Part shown: positions 26,879 to 36,111 of the stretch, in pieces
How positions within the stretch are numbered: the first letter of the stretch is position 1
Layout of the letters: each line of letters starts with the position of its first letter
Source of the DNA: Ectothiorhodospiraceae bacterium
GTDB taxonomy: Bacteria > Pseudomonadota > Gammaproteobacteria > Nitrococcales > Aquisalimonadaceae
Direction: 5' to 3'
NCBI GenBank assembly: GCA_003565775.1
Contig: PXAT01000161.1
Coordinates: 44,005-108,004 of the forward strand
DNA: 64,000 bases
Position numbers and translations under genes: made by a program
The notes under the pieces: generated by a model
The model's input: only the letters and a program-made list of their open reading frames with translations
Told to the model about the DNA's origin: nothing
The model's database searches: none

Positions 26879-29515
26879 CTACAGCGAGCGCGCCACCTCG
26901 ATCCGCTCGAAGCACTCGATCTGGTCGCCGACCTTGACGTCATTGTAGTTCTTGACCCCGATGCCGCATTCGGTGCCGGAGCGAACTTCCTTGACGTCAT
27001 CCTTGAAGCGGCGCAGCGATTCCAGCTCGCCCTGATAGATCACCACATCATCGCGCAGCACACGGATCGGGTTGTCGCGCTTCACCACGCCCTCCTCGAC
27101 CAGGCAGCCGGCGATCGCGCCGAGCTTGGAGGAACGGAATACGTCCTGGACCCGGGCCAGACCGATGATTTCCTCACGGATTTCCGGTTCCAGCATGCCG
27201 CTGATGGCGTTCTTCAGCTGATCGATCGCCTCGTAGATGATGCTGTGATAATGCACATCCACATCCGCTTCCTGGATCAGCTTGCGCGCCGTGGTATCGG
27301 CACGCACGTTGAAGCCGATGACGATGGCCCGCGAGGCAAGCGCCAGATTGATGTCGGACTCGTTGATGCCACCAACACCGGCCGAGATCACATTGAGCTT
27401 GGCGTGTTCATTCGACAGTTCGGTGAGAGACTGGCTCAGCGCCTCGGCACTGCCCTGCACATCGGCCTTGAGCATGATGTTGACCACCACCTGCTCGTCC
27501 GACATGGACTCGCCGAAGATATCCTCGAGCTTGGCCGCCTTCTGCTGGGCCAGACGCTTGTCACGCAGACGCTCCTTGCGCAGTTCGGCCACTTCGCGGG
27601 CTCGACGCTCGTCTTTCACGACCATCACGTCGTCACCGGCATTCGGCGCACCGGACAGACCCAGCACGACCACTGGAATCGACGGTCCGGCGGAATCCAC
27701 CTGCTTGCCGGCCTCGTTGAGCATGGCGCGCACACGACCGTACTCGACGCCGGAGAGAATCATGTCGCCCTTGTTCAGTTGACCGTTCTGCACCAGCACC
27801 GTAGCCACCGGGCCACGGCCCTTGTCGAGACTGGATTCGACCACGGTGCCGGTCGCCGGGCAGTCGGACACCGCTTTCAGTTCCAGCAATTCGGACTGCA
27901 GCAGGATCGCTTCCAGCAGGTTGTCGATGCCTTCGCCGGTCTTCGCCGAAACGTGCACGAACTGGTAATCGCCGCCCCAGTCTTCCGGAATGACTTCGTG
28001 CTGGGTCAGTTCCTGCTTGACCCGGTCCGGGTCCGCCTCCGGCTTGTCGATCTTGTTGACGGCCACCACCATCGGGACGCCTGCCGCCTTGGCATGCTTG
28101 ATCGCCTCTTCGGTCTGCGGCATGACGCCGTCATCGGCCGCCACCACCAGCACCACCACGTCGGTGATCTTGGCGCCACGGGCGCGCATAGAGGTAAATG
28201 CCTGGTGCCCCGGTGTATCCAGGAAGGTGACCATGCCGCGCTCGGTTTCCACATGGTAGGCACCGATATGCTGGGTAATGCCCCCGGCCTCGCCGGCGGC
28301 GACCTTGGCCCGACGGATGTGGTCGAGCAGCGAGGTCTTGCCGTGGTCGACGTGGCCCATGATGGTAACCACCGGCGCACGACTGATCTGCGCGCCTTCG
28401 GGCCGTTCCATTTCCGCCACCATTTCCTCTTCCAGGGCGTTGTCGCTGACGATCTTCGGCTTGTGGCCGAGTTCTTCCACCAGCAGCACGGCCGTGTCCT
28501 GATCAATCACCTGATTGATCGTGGCCATCATGCCCTGCTTCATCATTTCCTTGATCAGCACCGCGGCCTTGACGCTCATGCGCTGAGCGAGATCGCCGAC
28601 CGCAATGCTTTCCGGCACCTGCACCTCCCGCACCACCGGTGCGGTCGGCTTTTCGAAGCCGTGCTGAATGGCCTGACCGGCACCGGAGCCGCCGGACTGA
28701 TCACGACGCTTGCGCCGTCCGGCCTTGCCCGGAGCAACACGCAGTTCTTCGCGGCCACCACGGCCGCCGCGTTTGGGCTTGCCCCGGCGGCGCTCGCTCT
28801 CCTCGGTCGAGGCGCGTTCCTTTTCCTTGGCCTTCTTGCGCTTGGACGCCTCGGCTTCAGCTTCCGCTTCCAGCGTGGCCGGATCGGCAACCGGCGGCGG
28901 CTCGGCCTTCTTGCGCGGCTTCGCCTTGTCGCCCGCTTCCTCGTCGGCTGCAGCCGGCGCTTCCGGTTCGGCCGCAGGCGCCGCAGCCGCCTCTTCCGCC
29001 TTGCGCGCTTCTTCCTCGGCCAGACGCGCCGCCTCGGCGGCTTCCTGTTCCGCGCGCTCGGCGGCCTCGCGTTCCTTCTCGGCCGCCTGCTCCGCTTCCC
29101 GCACCTTGGCTTCTGCGGCTTCCTGCTCCAGCCGTCGCGCTTCTTCCTCGCGCTCCTTCTCCGCTTCCACGTCACTGCGCTTCACGTAGGTCCGTTTGCG
29201 ACGGACCTCGACATTCACCGTGCGGGTCGGCGCCGGACCGCGCGCGCCGCGACCTCCGGCACCGGCATTGAGCTTGATCTGACTCGTGCTCTTGCGCCTC
29301 AGCGTGACTTTCTGAGGGGCGGAATCGGCCGCCGCATCGGCCTCGGCCCGGCCGTGGGAGCGCCGCAAGTGCGCCAGCAGGGTTGCCTTGTCCTCGTCGG
29401 AAAGCACCGCATCGGCGTCCTGGATATTCACGCCCGCATCCTTCAACTGCGAGAGCAAACGATCCACGGGCGTACCGACGGTTTCCGCAAACTGTTTGAC
29501 TGTGACTTCAGACAT
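26879..29515 (-). CDS. infB: Translation initiation factor IF-2
   Basis: An 878-residue GTPase that places initiator tRNA on the 30S subunit and promotes subunit joining. The N-terminus ([14 protein letters not shown]) is the IF2 N-domain. A long Ala/Glu/Lys/Arg-rich helical linker follows (about 115-270). The G domain begins at about 380 with [17 protein letters not shown] and NKIDK. Domains II to IV then lead to the C-terminal fMet-tRNA-binding region ending [13 protein letters not shown]. The size matches the long IF2 form. It is downstream of nusA and upstream of rbfA. Internal start sites giving shorter isoforms, as in E. coli, cannot be judged here. Confidence 0.98.
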   Translation of the reverse strand: MSEVTVKQFAETVGTPVDRLLSQLKDAGVNIQDADAVLSDEDKATLLAHLRRSHGRAEADAAADSAPQKVTLRRKSTSQIKLNAGAGGRGARGPAPTRTVNVEVRRKRTYVKRSDVEAEKEREEEARRLEQEAAEAKVREAEQAAEKEREAAERAEQEAAEAARLAEEEARKAEEAAAAPAAEPEAPAAADEEAGDKAKPRKKAEPPPVADPATLEAEAEAEASKRKKAKEKERASTEESERRRGKPKRGGRGGREELRVAPGKAGRRKRRDQSGGSGAGQAIQHGFEKPTAPVVREVQVPESIAVGDLAQRMSVKAAVLIKEMMKQGMMATINQVIDQDTAVLLVEELGHKPKIVSDNALEEEMVAEMERPEGAQISRAPVVTIMGHVDHGKTSLLDHIRRAKVAAGEAGGITQHIGAYHVETERGMVTFLDTPGHQAFTSMRARGAKITDVVVLVVAADDGVMPQTEEAIKHAKAAGVPMVVAVNKIDKPEADPDRVKQELTQHEVIPEDWGGDYQFVHVSAKTGEGIDNLLEAILLQSELLELKAVSDCPATGTVVESSLDKGRGPVATVLVQNGQLNKGDMILSGVEYGRVRAMLNEAGKQVDSAGPSIPVVVLGLSGAPNAGDDVMVVKDERRAREVAELRKERLRDKRLAQQKAAKLEDIFGESMSDEQVVVNIMLKADVQGSAEALSQSLTELSNEHAKLNVISAGVGGINESDINLALASRAIVIGFNVRADTTARKLIQEADVDVHYHSIIYEAIDQLKNAISGMLEPEIREEIIGLARVQDVFRSSKLGAIAGCLVEEGVVKRDNPIRVLRDDVVIYQGELESLRRFKDDVKEVRSGTECGIGVKNYNDVKVGDQIECFERIEVARSL

Positions 29516-29545
29516 GCAATTCTCCCTGAATCCTGCTCTGGCTCA

Positions 29546-29591
29546 TGCCCCACGGGCACGCGATAAAGTCTCCGGGTCTTGCAACCCGGAG
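29546..29591 (-). other. Two hairpins in the nusA-infB spacer
   Basis: The 83-base spacer contains TGCCC-CAC-GGGCA (29546-29558) and an 8-bp stem CTCCGGGT / ACCCGGAG with a 6-base loop (29570-29591). No T-run follows, so processing or translational effects are likelier than termination. Confidence 0.35.
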
Positions 29592-29598
29592 GGCCGTC

Positions 29599-31113
29599 TC
29601 AGGATTCCCTCTCTTCCGGCTGCTCCGCGAACCACGGTTCGCGTGCCTTCATGATCAGAGTCGCAGCGCGATCGGCCTCGATCTCGGCGATTTCCACCAC
29701 ATCGTCCACCGCCTGGTCGGCCAAGTCTTCCATGGTCACGACCCCACCGGCAGCCAGGCGTCGCGCCAGGCCCTCATCCATGCCTTCCATGGCCAGCAGG
29801 TCTTCGGCCGGCTGAGCGTCGCCCAGTTGCTCTTCGCTGGCGATCATCTGCGTCAGCAGCGCATCCCGTGCCCGGGATCGCAGTTCCTCGACGATATTCT
29901 CGTCGAACTCCTCGATTTCCAGCATCTCCGAAGTGGGCACGTAGGCCACTTCCTCGATCGTGCTGAACCCTTCCTGCACCAGGATCGACGCCACTTCCTC
30001 GTCGACCCCGAGCGTGTTCATGAAGATGTCGATGGTCTTCTGTGCTTCTTCCTGACTCTTGGCTTCGGCATCGGCCGAAGTCATGACGTTCAGTTCCCAG
30101 CCGGTCAGCTGGCTCGCCAGGCGCACGTTCTGTCCGCCTCGACCGATGGCCTGGGACAGCTGATCCTCAACCACGGCGACGTCCATGCTGTGGGAGTCCT
30201 CGTCGACGACGATGGACTCCACGTCCGCCGGCGCCATGGCGTTGATCACGAACTGGGCCGGGTTGTCATTCCAGAGAATGATGTCGATGCGCTCGCCGGA
30301 AAGCTCGTTGGACACGGCCTGCACCCGCGACCCGCGCATGCCGACGCAGGCACCGACCGGGTCGATGCGCGGATCGTTGGAGCGGACCGAGATCTTGGCC
30401 CGCAGACCCGGATCGCGGGCGGCACCCAGGATGTCGATGAGTTCCTGTCCGACTTCCGGCACCTCCAGCTTGAACAGCTCGATCAGGAATTCCGGTGCCG
30501 TACGGGACACGAACAACTGCGGCCCCTTGGCTTCGGGCCGGACTTCCTTGAGGTAACCGCGCACCCGGTCATTGGTGCGGAAGGCTTCCCGCGGGATCAC
30601 CCACTCACGCGGAATGATCGCCTCGGCGTTGGCGCCGAGATCGATGATGACATTGCCCCGCTCGACCTTCTTGACGATACCGGTGATCAACTCGCCGACC
30701 CGGTCACGGTAGGCATCAAGTACCTTCGCCCGCTCCGCCTCGCGCACTTTCTGCACGATCACCTGTTTGGCGGTCTGCGCGGCGATACGGCCGAAGGCGA
30801 TGGACTCCATCGGTTCCTCGACGAAATCACCGATCTGCACGTCGGGGTCCCGCTTCCTGGCCTCGTCGAGCAGCATCAGGTGTTCGGGCGATTCGCTTTC
30901 TTCCAGCGTCGCCTCGTCGACCACCTGCCATTGCCGGAACGTGGAATATTCGCCGGTGTCCCGATCGACGGCGACCCGCACATCGATATCTTCGGGATAC
31001 CGTTTGCGGGTTGCGGACGCCAGCGCGGCCTCGATGGCCTCGACAATGACCTCCTTGTCCACGCCCTTTTCGTTGGACATGGCTTCCACAACCAGCAGGA
31101 TTTCCTTGCTCAT
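29599..31113 (-). CDS. nusA: Transcription termination/antitermination factor NusA
   Basis: A 504-residue RNA-polymerase-binding factor acting in pausing, intrinsic termination and rRNA antitermination. Visible parts are the N-terminal RNAP-binding domain, the S1 domain near [21 protein letters not shown], two KH domains ([39 protein letters not shown]), and two acidic C-terminal repeats as in gammaproteobacterial NusA. Start ATG at 31113 gives [17 protein letters not shown]. It follows rimP by 52 bases and precedes infB. In E. coli NusA represses its own operon; the upstream leader here has suitable terminator-like hairpins. Confidence 0.98.
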   Translation of the reverse strand: MSKEILLVVEAMSNEKGVDKEVIVEAIEAALASATRKRYPEDIDVRVAVDRDTGEYSTFRQWQVVDEATLEESESPEHLMLLDEARKRDPDVQIGDFVEEPMESIAFGRIAAQTAKQVIVQKVREAERAKVLDAYRDRVGELITGIVKKVERGNVIIDLGANAEAIIPREWVIPREAFRTNDRVRGYLKEVRPEAKGPQLFVSRTAPEFLIELFKLEVPEVGQELIDILGAARDPGLRAKISVRSNDPRIDPVGACVGMRGSRVQAVSNELSGERIDIILWNDNPAQFVINAMAPADVESIVVDEDSHSMDVAVVEDQLSQAIGRGGQNVRLASQLTGWELNVMTSADAEAKSQEEAQKTIDIFMNTLGVDEEVASILVQEGFSTIEEVAYVPTSEMLEIEEFDENIVEELRSRARDALLTQMIASEEQLGDAQPAEDLLAMEGMDEGLARRLAAGGVVTMEDLADQAVDDVVEIAEIEADRAATLIMKAREPWFAEQPEERES

Positions 31114-31165
31114 ACCTTATGCTCCGCACCACCGGCGCCAGGGCGCCCGGTAGCCTTGGTGAATA

Positions 31166-31621
31166 TCAAAGGTCCGGAACCAGATTGCCTTTCTCGATCC
31201 GGTCCAGGGGCACCCGCAGGTCCTGCCCCTCCTCCTCAAGAACCACGGTCTCGCCATCCAGACCCCGCAGGATTCCGCGCAACTTGCGCCGCCCCTCCCA
31301 CAGCCCGGTCAGCTTGAGCCGGATCTCATGCCCGGCAAACCGTTCGAAATCGTCCCGCCGCATCAGTGGCCGATCCAGCCCGGGGGAGGACACCTCCAGC
31401 CGGTACCGCCCGCTGATCGGGTCTTCCACATCCAGCACTCCGCTGACCTGATGGCTGATGCGTGCGCAATCGTCCACCGTGATGCCGTCGGCATGATCAA
31501 TGTAAATGCGCAGCAGACCCTCGCCCCGTCCGGGGTGGTACTCCACGCCGACCAACTCGAAGCCCAGACCCTCGGTCACCGGCTCGAACATGGTCGTCAG
31601 ACGATCCGTCATTGCATCCAT
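31166..31621 (-). CDS. rimP: Ribosome maturation factor RimP
   Basis: A 151-residue protein required for early 30S assembly. The N-terminal domain has LGFELVGVEYHPGRGEGLLRIYID, HADGITVDDCARISHQVSGVLDVEDPI and the signature LEVSSPGLDRPL; the C-terminal half is an SH3-like domain ending NLVPDL. The ATG at 31621 (MDAMTDRL) gives the normal size; an in-frame ATG at 31612 is equally possible because no clear ribosome-binding site marks either. It is the first protein gene of the nusA-infB cluster. A terminator-like hairpin with a T7 tract ends only 16 bases before the start. Confidence 0.95.
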   Translation of the reverse strand: MDAMTDRLTTMFEPVTEGLGFELVGVEYHPGRGEGLLRIYIDHADGITVDDCARISHQVSGVLDVEDPISGRYRLEVSSPGLDRPLMRRDDFERFAGHEIRLKLTGLWEGRRKLRGILRGLDGETVVLEEEGQDLRVPLDRIEKGNLVPDL

Positions 31622-31637
31622 CGCCACGCCCGGAAAC

Positions 31638-31673
31638 AAAAAAAGGGCCCTGGACCAGCATCGATCCACGCCC
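31638..31673 (-). terminator. Terminator-like attenuator just before rimP
   Basis: On the minus strand GGGC and TGG pair with CCA and GCCC (7 pairs, small internal loop), followed directly by seven T residues (31644-31638). It lies between the initiator tRNA and the rimP start, where termination would decide read-through into the nusA cluster. Confidence 0.5.
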
Positions 31674-31730
31674 ATCCGGCAAATCGCCGGTGGGTCCGCC
31701 TGCCGCTGGCAAGAGGCCTGACACCAGCGA

Positions 31731-31754
31731 TAAAAAAAGGCCGCAAGCGGCCTT
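31731..31754 (-). terminator. Rho-independent terminator in the metY-rimP leader
   Basis: Minus strand AAGGCCGC / GCGGCCTT forms a stem with a very small loop, followed by a run of seven T residues. It lies about 150 bases after the initiator tRNA. Confidence 0.7.
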
Positions 31755-31863
31755 GATCCTGACGGCAACGCTGTCGAAGGACAGTGCTCCGCCGCGAACA
31801 GCTCGGAATGGTACGTCGGCGGCCTTCAGACCGTCAAGAAACGCACTTCCGGAGTCCGGAAAC

Positions 31864-31894
31864 AACAACGGGCAGCCTGGGGCTGCCCGTTGTT
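31864..31894 (-). terminator. Strong hairpin after initiator tRNA
   Basis: A perfect 14-bp inverted repeat, AACAACGGGCAGCC / GGCTGCCCGTTGTT with a 3-base loop, begins 9 bases after the tRNA 3' end. The downstream minus-strand bases are T-rich (TTGTTTCC) but not a pure T-run, so it may act in termination or 3'-end processing. Confidence 0.65.
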
Positions 31895-31902
31895 CTTCTA
31901 AC

Positions 31903-31979
31903 TGGTAGCGGGGGCAGGATTTGAACCTGCGACCTTCGGGTTATGAGCCCGACGAGCTGCCAGACTGCTCCACCCCGCA
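31903..31979 (-). tRNA. metY: Initiator tRNA-fMet (CAT anticodon)
   Basis: A 77-base tRNA with encoded CCA. Anticodon CAT sits in the loop CTCATAA, and the anticodon stem has the three GC pairs (GGG/CCC) typical of initiators. The acceptor end reads TGCGGGG / CCCCGCT, so position 1 is U and 72 is U: unpaired, as expected of an initiator, but different from the usual C1-A72. It stands directly before rimP-nusA-infB, as metY does in E. coli. Confidence 0.97.
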
Positions 31980-31992
31980 ATCGACGAAACGC

Positions 31993-32021
31993 AGTGTAGT
32001 GAACCGCCCCTCATGTTTCAA
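31993..32021 (-). promoter_or_regulatory. Sigma-70 promoter of initiator tRNA / nusA cluster
   Basis: Minus strand TTGAAA (32021-32016), 17-base spacer, TACACT (31998-31993). The predicted start is about 7 bases before the tRNA 5' end. Read-through could also supply rimP-nusA-infB. Confidence 0.8.
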
Positions 32022-32068
32022 GGGAATTCGACAAGTCCCTGACGTTCACCACTGCAGACGGCAGCAAA

Positions 32069-32515
32069 TCAGTCGTCGAACGGCACATCGGCACGCGACG
32101 ACAATTCGAGGAGATCGGCGCAATCGGCAATTTCCCCGTCCGGACCTTCGCACTCGCTGATGTCGTTCAGCAGGATGCGACCGATGTCACCGCACTGCTG
32201 GCCGCTGACGTCGAAGATCCGGACACTGGTCTTGCCCGCACCGACCGGCCCCGCCTGCACCGCGAGCCGGCGGGTGATGACGCCCTCCGGATCAAACAGC
32301 ACCAGTTGCAGCCGCAGCGACTCCACCGGCCCGGCCGTGCCGTTATCCAGCACCAGATAGGCACGACAGGCATCGTCGGTGTCTTCAAGCTTGTTCAGTT
32401 CCAGCGACAGCCCGCCATCGTCGGCCTGTACCGTGATCAGCATCAACAACAACGTAACAAGCAGCAATCCCTGCAGGCGGTTCATCCATCCACGGCATTG
32501 TCCGGCTGACTTCAC
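32069..32515 (-). CDS. Secreted protein of unknown function with four conserved-looking cysteines
   Basis: A 148-residue protein with an N-terminal signal peptide (hydrophobic stretch LLLVTLLLMLITVQA, then mature DDGG). The mature part reads as a beta-rich domain: LELNKLEDTDDACRAYLVLDN, LQLVLFDPEGVITRRLAVQ, AGKTSVRIFDVSGQQCGDIGRILLNDI and CEGPDGEIADCADLLE. The four cysteines could form disulfides in the periplasm. I recall similar short exported proteins annotated as Tat-signal or unknown in other proteobacteria, but no function. The GTG at 32515 was chosen because AGAGGGAG lies 6 bases upstream. It lies between DUF2818 and the tRNA. Confidence 0.7.
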   Translation of the reverse strand: MKSAGQCRGWMNRLQGLLLVTLLLMLITVQADDGGLSLELNKLEDTDDACRAYLVLDNGTAGPVESLRLQLVLFDPEGVITRRLAVQAGPVGAGKTSVRIFDVSGQQCGDIGRILLNDISECEGPDGEIADCADLLELSSRADVPFDD

Positions 32516-32638
32516 GATAGTCTCCCTCTGGCCATTGCTTGCGTGCATCGCGGGCGTCTCCAAGCGCTCGGGATATCCGGCGAGTATGCCAGCCCGCCGG
32601 GCCCGGCCCAAGATCTCCGCTCGGCCGCGCCGATGCCG

Positions 32639-32989
32639 TCAGCCGGCATCCTGCCCGCGTTTCCTCTTGCTGCCGCGCTTGCGCAGGTGGTGCCGCAGAT
32701 CGTGGTACCAGATGAACCCGGGCAGAGCGAGCACCATGAACAGGCAGAGCGTGGTGACCCAGAACTCCCAGTCCTGCGGATAGATGTCCCCTGTCACCCG
32801 GTATTCGAGACCGGCGCCGATGGCGGAAACCACGCCGAAGAAGAACAGCCATTCCAGCAGACGCACGCCTTCCCGCTTGCGACCACTCGCCGGTTCCCGC
32901 ACGAACAGGATGCGCTCACTCAGCCAGGGCAGATTGGCCGCCACCAGGGCGATCAGCAGGATCAGAACAAAGGCACCGGTTTCAGTCAT
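32639..32989 (-). CDS. DUF2818 family membrane protein next to nuoN
   Basis: A 116-residue protein with three likely membrane segments: residues 6-25 (AFVLILLIALVAANLPWLSE), about 46-62 and 77-94, with a very basic tail (RHHLRKRGSKRKRG). The combination matches DUF2818, a family I know mainly from directly downstream of nuoN. It begins 15 bases after the nuoN stop and is probably the last gene of the nuo operon. Its role in complex I assembly or function is suspected from this linkage only. Confidence 0.8.
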   Translation of the reverse strand: MTETGAFVLILLIALVAANLPWLSERILFVREPASGRKREGVRLLEWLFFFGVVSAIGAGLEYRVTGDIYPQDWEFWVTTLCLFMVLALPGFIWYHDLRHHLRKRGSKRKRGQDAG

Positions 32990-33004
32990 TGCGTCTCCAT
33001 CGAC

Positions 33005-34459
33005 TCAGGGCGCGAACGCGGCCATGCAGATGGCCACAAGGGCGCCGGGGAACAGGCCCAGGGCCAGCACCGCGAAACCATTGGCTGCCAGAACGGCACG
33101 GAACCCGCCCGACCCGGAGGGCTGTGGGCCACGACCTTCCGGCTTGTCGAAATACATCAGGCGAACGATCCGCAGGTAGTAGAAGGCGCCGATCACGGCG
33201 CCGACCACCGCCAGCACGGCCAGCCAGACGAAGCCAGCCTCGACGGTAGCCTTCAGCACCAGCCACTTGGCATAGAATCCGACAGTTCCCGGGATCCCGG
33301 TCAGCGAGATCATCAGCAGCAGCATGACGAAGGCGAACAGCGGGCTGCGCTCGTTCAGTCCCTTGAAGTCCTCGAGCTGGTCGGCCTCGAAATCACGCCG
33401 GCTGAGCAGCAACACGACGCCAAAGGCAGCGGCCACCGTCACGGCGTAGGTCACGGCGTAGAACACTGCCGCACCATAGCCACCAGGTGCTCCCGCCAGC
33501 AGGCCCATGAAAATGAAGCCCATGTGATTGAACGTGGAATAGGCCAGCATGCGTTTTATATTGGTCTGCACCAGTGCCACGGTGTTCCCGACGATCAGCG
33601 ACAGCACGGCGAGAATCACCATCATCTGCTGCCAGTCGGCGATCAGCGGCTCCAGCCCCTCGCCGATCAGCCGCAGGAACAGACCCACGGCGGCGACCTT
33701 GGAGCCGGTGGCAATCATCAGCGTGACCGGGGTCGGCGCGCCGTGATAGACATCCGGCACCCACATGTGGAACGGCACGGCACCGAACTTGAAAGCCACC
33801 CCGACCACCATGAACACCAGGCCGAACAGGAACAGGACACGGTTCTCTTCCAGCGTCGCGGCAGCCTCGCGAATGGTCGCCAGATCCAGGCTCCCGGTGG
33901 TGCCGTAGAGCATCGACATGCCGTACAGCAACATGCCGGACGCCAGGGCGCCGAGCACGAAATACTTCATCGCCGCCTCGGATGCACGCGGTGAATCCCG
34001 GTCCATCGCCACCAGCGCATACAGGCACAGCGACATCAGCTCGACCCCGAGGTACAGGGTCAGAAGGTTGTGCGCCGAGACCGTGACCAGCATGCCGAGC
34101 ACGGCAAACAGCGACAGGATGTAGTACTCGCCGGTCAGCAGCCCGCGTTCGCGCATGTAATCCCGCGAATAGGCGAAGCCGAGGAAACCGAGCAGCAGGA
34201 CACTGACCTTGAGGATGGTGCCGAGCGCATCCGCCACATAGGTGCCGCTGAAGGTCGTCGCGTCCACGCCCCACTGGGTACTGACGGCGATCACCGCCGT
34301 GGAAATCAGCGCGAACTGGGTCAGCCAGTAGGCTGGTGTGTGATCGCGGTCCTTGCTGAACAGATCGACGACCAGCACCAGACAGGCCATACCCAGCAGC
34401 CAGATCTCCGGCAGGGCCAGCATCAGGTCCGGTATCTCGAACGCTTCCGCGGTGGTCAT
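33005..34459 (-). CDS. nuoN: NADH-quinone oxidoreductase subunit N
   Basis: A 484-residue antiporter-like membrane subunit of complex I that contributes to proton pumping. The family core is visible: the Glu in GVELMSLCLYALVAM, the Lys-containing helix KFGAVPFHMWVPDVYHGAPTP, the discontinuous helix around STFNHMGFIF and GIPGTVGFYAKWLV. The start ATG at 34459 follows AAGGAAG; an ATG five codons earlier is possible. It is the last canonical gene of the nuo operon. Confidence 0.97.
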   Translation of the reverse strand: MTTAEAFEIPDLMLALPEIWLLGMACLVLVVDLFSKDRDHTPAYWLTQFALISTAVIAVSTQWGVDATTFSGTYVADALGTILKVSVLLLGFLGFAYSRDYMRERGLLTGEYYILSLFAVLGMLVTVSAHNLLTLYLGVELMSLCLYALVAMDRDSPRASEAAMKYFVLGALASGMLLYGMSMLYGTTGSLDLATIREAAATLEENRVLFLFGLVFMVVGVAFKFGAVPFHMWVPDVYHGAPTPVTLMIATGSKVAAVGLFLRLIGEGLEPLIADWQQMMVILAVLSLIVGNTVALVQTNIKRMLAYSTFNHMGFIFMGLLAGAPGGYGAAVFYAVTYAVTVAAAFGVVLLLSRRDFEADQLEDFKGLNERSPLFAFVMLLLMISLTGIPGTVGFYAKWLVLKATVEAGFVWLAVLAVVGAVIGAFYYLRIVRLMYFDKPEGRGPQPSGSGGFRAVLAANGFAVLALGLFPGALVAICMAAFAP

Positions 34460-34524
34460 AAGGCTTCCTTTCATCCTGCATCAGGGCGACGCCGTGCGCG
34501 CCGCCCGCATTGTACAAGGCGGGA

Positions 34525-36039
34525 TCAGAGGCCGGCGGCCACGATCTCCAGCAGATTTTCCAGCGAGGGTTCCATGATCTCGATCAGCGGCCCCGGATAG
34601 ACACCCAGCCAGAGCACCGCCGCAGCCAGCACGCCGAGCACGATCAGTTCGCGCCGGTCGACATCCTGCAGGCTGTCCACCTCCTTGCTGGTGACGTCGC
34701 CGTACAGCACGCGGCGCACCATCCACAGGGTGTAGGCGGCACCGAGAATCAGCGTTGTGGCGGCGGCGAAGGCGTACCAGAAATTGGCCTGGAACGCGGC
34801 CAGGATCACCATGAACTCGCCGACGAAGCCGGACGTACCCGGCAGGCCGGCATTGGCCATCGCGAACAGCACGAAGAAGCCGGCGAATATCGGCATCCGG
34901 TGTGCGACACCGCCGTAACGATCCATGTCCCGGGTATGCATGCGGTCATACAGCACACCGACACAGAGGAACATCGCGGCGGAAATGAAGCCGTGCGAGA
35001 TCATCTGCACCATGCCGCCTTCCAGCGCCAGCAGCATGCCGCTGCCACCGGTACGGTCGGCGATGGCGAAGATCACGAAGAAGCCCAGCGTGACGAAACC
35101 CATGTGCGCTATCGACGAGTAGGCGATCAGCTTCTTCATGTCCTGCTGCATCATCGCGACGAAGCCGATGTAGACCACGGCAATCAGCGACAGCGTGATC
35201 ATCAGCCAGTCCAGCGTCATGCTTGCTTCCGGCACCACCGGCAGACTGAAGCGGACAAACCCGTAGCCGCCGATCTTGAGCATGATGGCGGCCAGAATCA
35301 CCGAACCACCGGTGGGCGCCTGCACGTGCGCATCCGGCAGCCAGGTGTGCACCGGCCACATCGGCACCTTGATGGCGAAGGCCATGAGGAAGGCCATGAA
35401 CAGCCAGATCTGGGCGTTCAGTGGCAGGTCCAGGCCGTAGAAGTCCAGGATGTGGAAGCTGCCACCGGCCTGAAACTGCAGATAAACCAGCGCCACCAGC
35501 ATCATCACCGAGCCGATGAAGGTATACAGGAAGAACTTGATGGTCGCGTAGATACGGTTGGCGCCACCCCAGATGCCGATCAGCAGGAACATCGGCACCA
35601 GCATGACTTCGAAGAACACGTAAAACAGGATCGCATCAAGGGCCGAGAACACGCCCACCATGATGCCGTTGAGCATCAGGAAACAGGCCTGGAACATGGC
35701 CGGCTTTTCGGTGACCCGACGCCAGGACGCAATCAGCACCAGCAACGTCGAGAACGTGGTCAGCACCACCAGCGGCATCGAGATGCCGTCCACGCCCAGA
35801 TGGTAATTGACGTTGAGTGTGTCCACCCAGGGCCGCAGCTCGACGAACTGCATTGCTGCCGTGCCGGGCGCAAAGCCGGTAATCAGACCGAGGCTGAACA
35901 GGAAGGTCAGGGCGGCGGTCGCCAGCGCGACGAGTCGCGCCTGCGACTCACGTTCGTCACCCAGCGCCAGCACCACCACGCCACCGATGATCGGCAGCCA
36001 GATCAGCAGGCTCAGCAATGGCCAGGATGATTCCAACAT
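34525..36039 (-). CDS. nuoM: NADH-quinone oxidoreductase subunit M
   Basis: A 504-residue antiporter-like subunit in the membrane arm of complex I. Key elements are the Glu in FEVMLVPMFLLIGIWGG, the Lys helix FAIKVPMWPVHTWLPDAHVQAP with conserved lysine, and AYSSIAHMGFVTLG. The start is the ATG at 36039 (MLESSWPLLSLLIWLP). It lies 72 bases after nuoL and 65 bases before nuoN. Length is normal and no defect is seen. Confidence 0.97.
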   Translation of the reverse strand: MLESSWPLLSLLIWLPIIGGVVVLALGDERESQARLVALATAALTFLFSLGLITGFAPGTAAMQFVELRPWVDTLNVNYHLGVDGISMPLVVLTTFSTLLVLIASWRRVTEKPAMFQACFLMLNGIMVGVFSALDAILFYVFFEVMLVPMFLLIGIWGGANRIYATIKFFLYTFIGSVMMLVALVYLQFQAGGSFHILDFYGLDLPLNAQIWLFMAFLMAFAIKVPMWPVHTWLPDAHVQAPTGGSVILAAIMLKIGGYGFVRFSLPVVPEASMTLDWLMITLSLIAVVYIGFVAMMQQDMKKLIAYSSIAHMGFVTLGFFVIFAIADRTGGSGMLLALEGGMVQMISHGFISAAMFLCVGVLYDRMHTRDMDRYGGVAHRMPIFAGFFVLFAMANAGLPGTSGFVGEFMVILAAFQANFWYAFAAATTLILGAAYTLWMVRRVLYGDVTSKEVDSLQDVDRRELIVLGVLAAAVLWLGVYPGPLIEIMEPSLENLLEIVAAGL

Positions 36040-36111
36040 CCGTTGTATTCCTTTCCGTCAAATGGCGCTGCGGCGCACGCCGGCCGCAGCTCGAAACCCC
36101 GGACCCACGGC

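Noticed and set aside
27245..29566. Long open frame on the plus strand opposite infB
   Set aside because: It mirrors the Ala/Glu-rich IF2 coding sequence; GC-rich genes often leave antisense frames open, and the translation shows no family.
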